Source: Paenibacillus tyrphae (GTDB taxonomy: Bacteria > Bacillota > Bacilli > Paenibacillales > NBRC-103111). Taken from it: a stretch of 64,000 nt of DNA. This document shows positions 27,801-34,154 of the stretch, one piece after another. The position numbers were made by a program, and so were the translations under genes. The stretch lies in assembly GCF_024158745.1 (NCBI RefSeq), contig NZ_JAMZAW010000001.1, positions 496,001 through 560,000 of the forward strand, read 5' to 3'. Below the pieces are notes generated by a model, which saw only the letters and a list, made by a program, of their open reading frames with translations, was not told the DNA's origin and ran no database searches. Every line of letters starts with the position of its first letter. Positions within the stretch are counted from its first letter, which is position 1.

Positions 27801-29426
27801 CGGTACATAGGCGCCTCCCGCTTTCCATACCGCCATGACGCCGACGAGCGTTTCCGCCGAACGGTCGGCCAAAATGCCGACGATCGATTCCCTGCCGATC
27901 CCAAGGCCTCTCAGTACATCTGCAAGCCGGTTCGCCCGCTCGTTCAGCTCCCCGTAGGTCAATTGCTTGTCCTTATCGACGACGGCGATCTGCTCTGGCG
28001 CCTTCGCCGCCTGCTCTTCAAAGCGCAAAGGCAGCAGCTGCTCCCGCGAATCGTCAACGGCAGGCGGGTTGAAGCGGGTCAAAATGTTTTCTCTCTCGGC
28101 TTCGCTCAGCAGCGACAACTCGCGAAGCGTCTGGTCCGGGCGATCCAGGATTTGAGTGATAATGGCAAGCAGTTGGTCGACCAGCCGGGACGCTTCGCCG
28201 TCATCGTACAATTGAGCCCGGTAGCTGACGTGCAGATCGATCTGTTGATCGTCGATGGAATCGTACACGTCCACGAGAAAATCTCCCGCTTCATGGCCGC
28301 CAAAATTAGGGTAATGCCGGACGCTCAGGTTATCGTAATGCTCATGTCGAAGCGGCAAGTACTCCATCGATACACGGAATAAATCTTGAACCTCCTGCTT
28401 GTTCGGGTAAATCTCCCGCAAGTCCTGAATGAGCTGGTTATAAGGGTATTTTTGGTGGCGCAGATCCGACTTCTGTTCTTTGGACACGTATTGCAGCAAG
28501 GAAAGCAGCGTCTGGTCCGGATCGACCGATATTCGGCCCGCAACCGTGCTTGCGAACATTCCGAGCGTCTCTTTTTCTTTCTTCGAGGTCCGGTTAGCCA
28601 AAATCGTGCCGACCGAGATATCCTCATTTCCGGTCGCTTTGTACAGGTAGATGTACAGCACGGCCAAAAACAAAGTAAACAAACTGACGTTATGCTGCTC
28701 GCTAAAAACCTTTAATTTCTCGTAAAACGTACCGCTGAGCACGACGCTTTTTCTTTTGGCCTCGGTGCTCACGGCATACGAGGAATACGACTTGACGCCC
28801 ATGACCTCGGGCAAGGTACGAAACTTGTCCAGCCAGTATTCCTTGTCTTTCTGGTAACGGTCCGACTTCTCGTATTCCTGATCGGCGTGAATGTAGTCGA
28901 GGTAAGTGCTCTGCGCACGATGCGCCGGAACGTTGCCTTTTGCAATCTCTATATAATACTCCATGATCAGATGGAGCATCGTATCCGAAGATATGCCATC
29001 CAAAATAATATGATTGAATTTGCAAACGACCCAATGCTCGTTTTCGTTAACTTTCAGAATCACAATATGATACAATCGGGGCTCGAACATGCCGATGGGA
29101 ATCAGGTTGAAACGATCCGTCCACGCTTCCGCTTCCGCATAGCCGTCAACCTCCGCATAATCGCATTCGGGAACAATATTCGCAGGCTGCTCGAACCACT
29201 GCACCGGCTCGTTATTTTCAAACGCAATCCGGATCCGAAATGCGTCATTTTGCCGGATGATATGATAAATCGCCTGTTTTAAAACGTCTACGTCAAGGGG
29301 GCCTCCCTGTATTTTCAAAGATTCAGAGAGCATGTTTAAGGTGGTATCCGGGTTCATCATTTCCGTGTACCAAATTCTTAGCTGCGCTTGCGTTAATGGA
29401 AATCGTTGATTCGTATTCTCGCTCAC
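24900..29426 (-). CDS. plpD: Pelgipeptin-type NRPS, starter C domain, A (Dab), T, C
   Basis: This 1508-residue synthetase starts the lipopeptide: it joins a fatty acyl group to the first amino acid and passes it to PlpE. The start is a GTG (AGGGGAG 7 bases upstream); the overlapping ATG would stop at once. Domains: starter C (about 1-440), A (about 470-960, YTSGTTG near 617), T (LGGHSL near 1010), and a second full C (HHIVSDG near 1195). The A domain reads FDVFVGD, FESTP, LITSSD, NAYGVTEAAID, code DVGEISAIDK, that is Dab or Orn. The starter C has NHIILDG where most C domains have HHxxxDG; the second, catalytic His is kept. One module followed by a seven-module partner matches published PlpD and PlpE. 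The gene lies 172 bases after the transferase gene and 42 before plpE. Confidence 0.92.
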   Translation of the reverse strand: MSENTNQRFPLTQAQLRIWYTEMMNPDTTLNMLSESLKIQGGPLDVDVLKQAIYHIIRQNDAFRIRIAFENNEPVQWFEQPANIVPECDYAEVDGYAEAEAWTDRFNLIPIGMFEPRLYHIVILKVNENEHWVVCKFNHIILDGISSDTMLHLIMEYYIEIAKGNVPAHRAQSTYLDYIHADQEYEKSDRYQKDKEYWLDKFRTLPEVMGVKSYSSYAVSTEAKRKSVVLSGTFYEKLKVFSEQHNVSLFTLFLAVLYIYLYKATGNEDISVGTILANRTSKKEKETLGMFASTVAGRISVDPDQTLLSLLQYVSKEQKSDLRHQKYPYNQLIQDLREIYPNKQEVQDLFRVSMEYLPLRHEHYDNLSVRHYPNFGGHEAGDFLVDVYDSIDDQQIDLHVSYRAQLYDDGEASRLVDQLLAIITQILDRPDQTLRELSLLSEAERENILTRFNPPAVDDSREQLLPLRFEEQAAKAPEQIAVVDKDKQLTYGELNERANRLADVLRGLGIGRESIVGILADRSAETLVGVMAVWKAGGAYVPLDPDYPQDRIQFMLEDSASTVLLTQTGLKDRVQAWLKQDAALQTVLCLDDEALYAGDPANVPNVNEPDDLAYVIYTSGTTGRPKGVMIEHRSLTNTAAAYRREYRLDESPVRLLQLASFSFDVFVGDVARTLYNGGTMVLCPKEDRIDPARMYGWIRDYGITVFESTPALIVPFMDYVAENGLEMSSMKLLITSSDSCSVSDYRVLQERYGSQFRIINAYGVTEAAIDSSFYDEPLSKLPDTGNVPIGKAWLNAKFYIVDPQMKPVPVGFLGELCIGGIGVARGYLNRPELTAEKFVDSPFAPGERLYRTGDLARWMEDGNVDFIGRIDYQVKIRGFRIELGEIESAMLRFEGVRQAIVVDRTDERGQKYLAGYVAAEETFKLDELQAFLKQALPSHMVPSRLMRLERLPLTPNGKIDRKALPVPDGIVQTGAEYEAPSTPQEIKLAGIWQDVLGLEKIGLNDNFFDLGGHSLRATILASKIQKEMNVEFPMRDVFRFSTLGEMAQAVARMEESIYESIPAVEEREYYPVSSAQKRLYILRQLDGAEHIYNMPVALIIDGQLDHGRVEQAFRGLIARHEALRTGFELVNGDPVQRVYREVEFALEVGQASEEEAGEIIQQYVRPFDLERPPLLRAGLISLGRERQILLFDVHHIVSDGISLNILLDELVRLYHGEELPPLRVQYKDYAVWQQSDAKRERMKRQEAYWTSVLDGELPVLELPTDYARPSERSYEGDELRFVMDKAKAERLLQIAEDTGATLYMLLLAAYTILLHKYSGQEDVIVGTPIAGRTHADVEPIVGMFVNSLAIRSYPAGDKPLLSYIEEIKETTLQAFESQDYPLEELLEKVQVTWDQGRNPLFDTMFVLQNADDQITHFGELPAEAYAFKHTIAKFDLTLEITLENDGLNGLFEYCTKLFTQNMIDNFAQDFVEILSQICERPYTLIKDIALSGNAEQEEISAEAIDFVF

Positions 29427-29598
29427 ATGGACACTCCCCTAGTCTAGAAAATTCGTTAGTCAGACCACGCAATCTAAGGATGCAGCCGGTGCGCTCTGAT
29501 GTGCCAGAAGGTGCGAACGACCGCCGGCTGCTGAGCTTCCTACGCCGAATCGTTACTTTGTTGTGGAATGATACGAACAGATGCACCTTCAAAAACAG

Positions 29599-30333
29599 TT
29601 AATACTCGCCGGATTGCACCGCCTGCGGAACAAGCTGCAAGGAGTCCAGCGAGCCCATGAACTTGTCGAACGGCAGAACGATCAGTTCTTCTGTAAAATC
29701 GGGCTCATGCCCGCACACGGCCAGCTTGTACGGACCGTCCACAGAATACTGCTTGAACCAGTACTCCTTCAAATCCGGGCTGTGCAGCAGAACAGGATTG
29801 CCCTCCGACGTGACCCGGACCGCGAAACGGTCCAAAGGAAGAGAAAGTCCGACCCCTCTTTGTTTAATAAAGCTTTCTTTCAAAGTCCACAGATCGTAAA
29901 AATAAGATAACCGCTCCGCAAACGGACGCTGCTGCAAATCGTATGCCTCTTCGGGGGCGAAATAATGATAGGACCATGAAAAATCGATGTACTGCTGCTG
30001 TTCGATATCGACGCCTACCGGCTGCTCCGAGACGGCGCATACGACCCATTCGCCGGAGTGGGATACATTGAAATGAACATTCGGAAAACCGTCCAGAGAC
30101 GGCTTTCCGTAAGCATTATAGATATACCGGATATCCGGGGGCCGAAGCCCCCATTTTTGCCCGATGAGCCACCGTGCCAGCGCTTCCCCGACCAACGTTC
30201 TGCATCGGTCCGCAGGCTGCTTCAATCTTGCGGCCTTCGCCTGCTTTTCCTCCGATACGCAATCGTACAGCTGCTGCATGATGCCGTCCCCGGGCTCTCC
30301 GGATAACCGGACTGCGTAAACTTCGATCGTCAT
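29599..30333 (-). CDS. sfp: Sfp-type 4'-phosphopantetheinyl transferase
   Basis: The 244-residue protein moves the phosphopantetheine arm from coenzyme A to the serine of the NRPS carrier domains, turning PlpD and PlpE into active holo-enzymes. The family signatures are clear: FNVSHSGEWVVCAV (about 91-104), VGVDIE (about 109-114) and the WTLKESFIKQRG block (about 162-173) with the metal and CoA binding acidic residues. Length fits the Sfp/Gsp family. Nine bases separate its ATG from the stop of the hydrolase gene, and GGAAGG precedes it, so the two are co-transcribed. By position it probably corresponds to plpC of the described cluster, which I have not confirmed. Confidence 0.95.
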   Translation of the reverse strand: MTIEVYAVRLSGEPGDGIMQQLYDCVSEEKQAKAARLKQPADRCRTLVGEALARWLIGQKWGLRPPDIRYIYNAYGKPSLDGFPNVHFNVSHSGEWVVCAVSEQPVGVDIEQQQYIDFSWSYHYFAPEEAYDLQQRPFAERLSYFYDLWTLKESFIKQRGVGLSLPLDRFAVRVTSEGNPVLLHSPDLKEYWFKQYSVDGPYKLAVCGHEPDFTEELIVLPFDKFMGSLDSLQLVPQAVQSGEY

Positions 30334-30342
30334 AGGCGTCGG

Positions 30343-31911
30343 TTAGTGCCTTCCCCCCTGTTTATCGACATAGACCGAACGGAGCAGGGATCTTTCGAAC
30401 GGAACGCCTTGTGCCGTCACACCTTGGACTTCGACGGACGTTTGGTAAACGCCCGGCTCTTGGGCCGCCGTCAGATCCAATTCGTTATTCGCGCCTGCCG
30501 CCGCTTGTTTTTTCAACGATTGAATTTGCTTTTTGCCCGGATTGCCTTGCTCAGGGATAAAGCTCACATTGTAACGAACGTTGAGCTTGTTGGAGGACAC
30601 CCCGTTGCCGTCGGCTTCTACACGGAATTTTTGCTTGTCTTTGGTCGTCAGCTTGAGCGAATCGGAAAGAGCCGAATCGTATTGAACCGTCAGCAGATGC
30701 GCTCCAGGCTTTTTGGATTGCGCCTGCAGCGTCCACTCGCCCTGCTCCGGCTTGGCAACGACTGCCGTATGGTGCCAACCGTTTTTGAACAGCTCCTGAT
30801 CCTGCTCCACCTTGACGTCGACCGTTCTTTTCTCGCCGCTTGGCGCAATCAATTCCAGACGGTCGGCCGGTTGATCCGCAATCCAATCGAACGTGATGCT
30901 CCGCACGTTGTTTTCGACGAGAAAACGCTCGACGGCGGTGCTGTCATGCTTGCCTCCGCGAATCAGCGTGCTGCCGGGTTGAACCGACTCAAGCGGATTC
31001 ATTTCCCGCGATGCACTTTGTACGCTGCTTTCCGTCTCCGCCGCCAATCCGGTTGTGGCTGTGGCGGTCAAATAAGGCTTGATTAGCGGGAACATCGGCG
31101 TGCCGTTATGAACCACCTTGTGGTCCCACGGTCCGATCTTCACCATGGTGCCCTTCGGATTATGAGCGCTGCTGACCGTCACGACGCCGTCGTTCGAACC
31201 GAACTTCGACAAGTACAGCCCTCCGAGGAGATAAATCGGACTAGAATCGTGCCAGCCGTCGCCGGCGAACGTGTAAATCTTGTTCTTCGAAACGTTGGCA
31301 TGCGTATCGGTAATCGAACGGAAATAGTTCATGTACGACGTTTGCATGGAGTAGGTACCCTCGGTCTTATAACCGATCAGGTCCGCCAGCCATCCCGCCC
31401 AGTCGGAGTAAGCCAAATCGGCGAGCTGCGACCCGTGGTGAGGGCTGCCCAAAGTAATGACGTTCGAAACGTACGGATAAGCGCCGTAATGCACGAGAGC
31501 CGTTTGCGAATCGACTCCGCCTTTGCTGTGGGCGACAATCACGAGCTTTTTGCCCGGGAACGCCTTGGAGATTTCCACGATTTTATCGGCAAGCAGCTTG
31601 CCGTTATCCCACATATTTTTCGAAGGGCCACCCGAATCGTACAGCTCGACGAAAGCGGTTTGATACCCGTTGTTGTAAGCCGTTTGGTACATATCGTTCG
31701 TGTTGTACCAAGTTCCTGCGTTGCTTGTTAAGCCTTGTACGAACAAAATGACAGGGTAGTTCGGATTCAGATTGCTCGGTGTAGCGCCTCGCGCCCAGGT
31801 TCCGGGCACTCCGGACAAATCCGGGTTGGGTGCGGCAGCGGAAACCGGCGCTGCGACGACAGCCCAGAGCAGCAGGCATGAGAACAGCAACGACAGAACT
31901 CTTTTATTCAT
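30343..31911 (-). CDS. Secreted lipase-like alpha/beta hydrolase in the lipopeptide operon
   Basis: The 522-residue protein has a signal peptide (MNKRVLSLLF followed by a hydrophobic stretch and a cut near VSAAAP). The hydrolase core shows an oxyanion-hole segment VQGLTSNAGTW, the nucleophile elbow AHSKGG, a likely acid residue in GSNDGVVTV and a likely catalytic His in WDHKVVH. About 230 C-terminal residues look like beta-sandwich domains. The ATG at 31911 is preferred because GGGGAGGA touches the earlier ATG at 31920 with no spacing. It sits between the Dab aminotransferase and the phosphopantetheinyl transferase. A role in trimming, recycling or detoxifying acylated peptide is conceivable, but nothing in the sequence proves it; an ordinary extracellular lipase is the simple reading. 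Confidence 0.85.
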   Translation of the reverse strand: MNKRVLSLLFSCLLLWAVVAAPVSAAAPNPDLSGVPGTWARGATPSNLNPNYPVILFVQGLTSNAGTWYNTNDMYQTAYNNGYQTAFVELYDSGGPSKNMWDNGKLLADKIVEISKAFPGKKLVIVAHSKGGVDSQTALVHYGAYPYVSNVITLGSPHHGSQLADLAYSDWAGWLADLIGYKTEGTYSMQTSYMNYFRSITDTHANVSKNKIYTFAGDGWHDSSPIYLLGGLYLSKFGSNDGVVTVSSAHNPKGTMVKIGPWDHKVVHNGTPMFPLIKPYLTATATTGLAAETESSVQSASREMNPLESVQPGSTLIRGGKHDSTAVERFLVENNVRSITFDWIADQPADRLELIAPSGEKRTVDVKVEQDQELFKNGWHHTAVVAKPEQGEWTLQAQSKKPGAHLLTVQYDSALSDSLKLTTKDKQKFRVEADGNGVSSNKLNVRYNVSFIPEQGNPGKKQIQSLKKQAAAGANNELDLTAAQEPGVYQTSVEVQGVTAQGVPFERSLLRSVYVDKQGGRH

Positions 31912-31978
31912 CAATAACATTCCTCCCCAATAAAATGGTGAACCAAGTGCTCTTTCGCTACGATCTACGCCTGCGGGC

Positions 31979-33265
31979 TTAGACCAATTCCGGTTGAAGC
32001 AAGTTCGACGCGCAGCATTCCGTTACGGCCTGCTTCAAAATCTCGCAACCCTTGGCAAGCTCCTCCATCGGAATCGTGAGCGCAGGCATCAGCTTGACAA
32101 CCGCATCGTTACGTCCCGCTCGCTCGATGATAAGCCCGAGCTCATAGCAGCGCGAGGCAATCGCTTTGGAGAGCGTCTCATCCCCGCTGCCCGACGTGTC
32201 GATTCCCCAGATGAGCCCTCTGCCCCTTACCGCAAGACGCGGGTCGATCGGCAAAATTTGCTCCTTCAAAAATTGCTCGACGAATCTCGCTTTGCGTTCC
32301 GTTTCCGCCTCCAATCCGGTCTGTTCGCGGAATTCGAGAGCGGCCGTAGCGCCGACGAAAGCAAGCTGGTTCCCCCGGAATGTGCCGTTGTGCTCCGCCG
32401 GCTTCCAGACGTCGAGCTCCGGCTTAAGCAGCAGCAAGGACATCGGCAGCCCGTAACCGCTGATCGATTTGGAAAGCACGGCCAGATCGGGAACGATGCC
32501 TGCGCGCTCGAAGGAGAAGAATGGGCCCGTCCGTCCGCATCCGACTTGGATTTCGTCGCAAATGAGCAAAATGTCGTGACGGTCGCACAGATCTCGCAGC
32601 TGGCGGAGCCATTCGATCGGAGCTTCGTTCAGACCGCCTTCCGCCTGGATCGTTTCGAGGATGATCGCAGCCGGTTTGGCGATACCCGAATGGTCGTCCG
32701 TCAGAATGGCCTCCATATATCCGATCGTGTCCAATCCGTCGATAAATCCTGCCGGGAAAGGCATGAAGGTCACGTCGTGCAGCGGAACTCCGCCAGCTTC
32801 GCGGTGATACAGGCTGCTGGTGGCGGCCAAGCTGCCGAGCGACATGCCGTGAAACGCGCCGATGAAGGCAAATATGCCGGTGCGCCCCTTAACTTTTCTC
32901 GCCAGCTTGAAGGCCGCCTCTACCGCATTGGTTCCCGTCGGGCCGCAAAATTGAACCTTGTGGTTCAGACCGCGTGGCTTCAGAATCTTATCCGAGAACG
33001 TCTGCAGAAACGTTTCTTTGGCCGAAGTGTACATGTCCAGCCCGTGGCTGATGCCGTCCGATTGCAAATAGCTGATGAGCCGCTCTTTGATAAAGTCGTT
33101 ATTATGTCCATAATTTAAAGCGCCCGCGCCGGCAAAAAAATCGATATACGACTTGCCGGACTGTGCATATAGGACGGAGCCTTTGGCACGTACGAAAATG
33201 TCCGGGAACGAACGGCAATAAGATCTAACATTGGATTCCAAGGCTTCGAATGTGTTCACTGTCAT
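31979..33265 (-). CDS. ectB: Diaminobutyrate--2-oxoglutarate aminotransferase (EctB-like), Dab supply
   Basis: This class III PLP aminotransferase of 428 residues should convert aspartate semialdehyde and glutamate to L-2,4-diaminobutyrate. Recognisable blocks are DFFAGAGALNYGHNN near the N-terminus, FCGPTGTNAVEAAFKLARK, FHGMSLGSLAATS, the cofactor Asp in ICDEIQVGCGRTG and the SKSISGYG segment with the Schiff-base lysine. No ectA or ectC gene adjoins it, so ectoine synthesis is unlikely. It is the first recognised gene of the operon and explains why the three DVGEISAIDK adenylation domains should load Dab rather than ornithine. The ATG at 33265 follows GAGGAGAG; an overlapping ATG at 33270 meets a stop at once. 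Confidence 0.93.
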   Translation of the reverse strand: MTVNTFEALESNVRSYCRSFPDIFVRAKGSVLYAQSGKSYIDFFAGAGALNYGHNNDFIKERLISYLQSDGISHGLDMYTSAKETFLQTFSDKILKPRGLNHKVQFCGPTGTNAVEAAFKLARKVKGRTGIFAFIGAFHGMSLGSLAATSSLYHREAGGVPLHDVTFMPFPAGFIDGLDTIGYMEAILTDDHSGIAKPAAIILETIQAEGGLNEAPIEWLRQLRDLCDRHDILLICDEIQVGCGRTGPFFSFERAGIVPDLAVLSKSISGYGLPMSLLLLKPELDVWKPAEHNGTFRGNQLAFVGATAALEFREQTGLEAETERKARFVEQFLKEQILPIDPRLAVRGRGLIWGIDTSGSGDETLSKAIASRCYELGLIIERAGRNDAVVKLMPALTIPMEELAKGCEILKQAVTECCASNLLQPELV

Positions 33266-33647
33266 ATCATAATCTCTCCTCAGGTATGATTTATTCCGTA
33301 AAGTTAGTTAAGGGCTTACCTCCGCGATGTTGTTCTTAATGTTCGTAGCCTCTTTCTAAAGCGTCTGGCAAACGGCAATATCGCCTGCAACAAGGGCGGA
33401 ACCTGGATTGTTTAGGGATTCGTCATGCTGCAAACTTCCTTCAGGTGTTTCCTGTAGGACTCGATGCTTGTTCTGAAAACGGGTCATGCGATAAACTAAA
33501 GAGTAAGGTTTTGTGTGTAGGAATGATGCGGGTGCGGTTTCTTGCTGCGATGAACAGAACGTGGGTTGAACAAGATGTTTGAGATGGAGCAGGTTGATTT
33601 TAAGCAACCGGTCTCCCATTTTATGGAGCTTTTTTTCTGCCCGGAGT

Positions 33648-33737
33648 TTACGAAGGGCAAATGTTTTGCGGCGTCTTCCGTTGTGTGCGCGAGCTTGCAT
33701 CGGCATTCAAAATCCAAGAAGGCCTTCGTGAGAACAT
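33648..33737 (-). CDS. Possible 29-residue leader peptide ahead of ectB
   Basis: An ATG at 33737 has a strong ribosome site (AAGGGGG, 33748-33754, ten bases upstream) and opens a 29-codon frame starting MFSRRPSWIL and ending CPS. It is arginine- and serine-rich, has no recognisable domain and ends about 380 bases before ectB. It could be a leader peptide or chance; the strong ribosome site is the only positive evidence. Confidence 0.22.
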   Translation of the reverse strand: MFSRRPSWILNADASSRTQRKTPQNICPS

Positions 33738-33843
33738 CCGGTCGTCACCCCCTTCTATGTGATTACAAAATAACCAACACCTGCTAATTATATACAATTA
33801 TTAGGCTAAGATAACATGGTAGTAAAGTCCTATTTTGTAATCA

Positions 33844-33948
33844 ATTATAAACTTTTGTTCAAAAATTAGACATTTTTACAAACGTTTAATAAAGCCGATT
33901 CAGAGAATTCGACATTTTTGTTCCAAAATTTTGTCGATTGATGACGAA
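33844..33948 (-). promoter_or_regulatory. Candidate operon promoter with Spo0A-box-like heptamers
   Basis: On the minus strand a TATAAT (33844-33849) lies 16 bases downstream of TGTCTAA (33866-33872), one mismatch from the Spo0A box TGTCGAA. Further upstream are a perfect TGTCGAA (33908-33914), and on the plus strand TGTCGAT (33932-33938) and TGACGAA (33942-33948). Spo0A-activated promoters of Bacillus often have such boxes over or near the -35 position. A second TATAAT is at 33787-33792, with a poor -35. The assignment is inferred from motif clustering only. Confidence 0.4.
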
Positions 33949-34073
33949 ATATGTAGATTATCTGGTTTCCAGCAGCCAAAAAAGAAAAAACGGCCAATTG
34001 ACTATCTGTTTTTTTCGTATACAGCTGACAGGCTCGGAGAGCATTTTTTCAAATACTTAACATTTTTTAACGC

Positions 34074-34122
34074 AAAAAAAGCTGCCGAAGGGATAGTGCG
34101 CTATCCTTTTCGGCAGCTTTTT
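34074..34122 (-). terminator. Strong intrinsic terminator of the lyase operon
   Basis: GCTGCCGAAGGGATAG pairs with CTATCCTTTTCGGCAGC around a TGCG loop, flanked by A7 on the left and T5 on the right of the plus strand. It lies 32 bases after the stop of the lyase gene at 34155 and may work in both directions, insulating the lipopeptide promoter. Confidence 0.9.
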
Positions 34123-34154
34123 GAATTGTTGGCCGGTGGTTATCATCCAGAGGT

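Larger units (their letters stand above)
33266..34073. other. 808-base region before the lipopeptide operon, no clear gene
   Basis: This stretch separates the lipopeptide operon from the lyase operon. Its left half (33266-33760) would be a long untranslated leader of the operon and holds only short, non-family-like open frames on both strands. Its right half (33780-34073) is strongly AT-rich and holds the best promoter and regulator candidates. No tRNA or known riboswitch fold is apparent by eye. Confidence 0.6.

Noticed and set aside
24900..29426. Ornithine instead of diaminobutyrate as substrate of the DVGEISAIDK domains
   Set aside because: The code alone allows both, but the EctB-like gene in the same operon and the match to pelgipeptin favour Dab. 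I keep ornithine only as a minor alternative.
34074..34122. Hairpin read as a riboswitch or mobile-element end near the lipopeptide promoter
   Set aside because: The GC-rich stem with A- and T-runs directly after a stop codon is fully explained as an intrinsic terminator.
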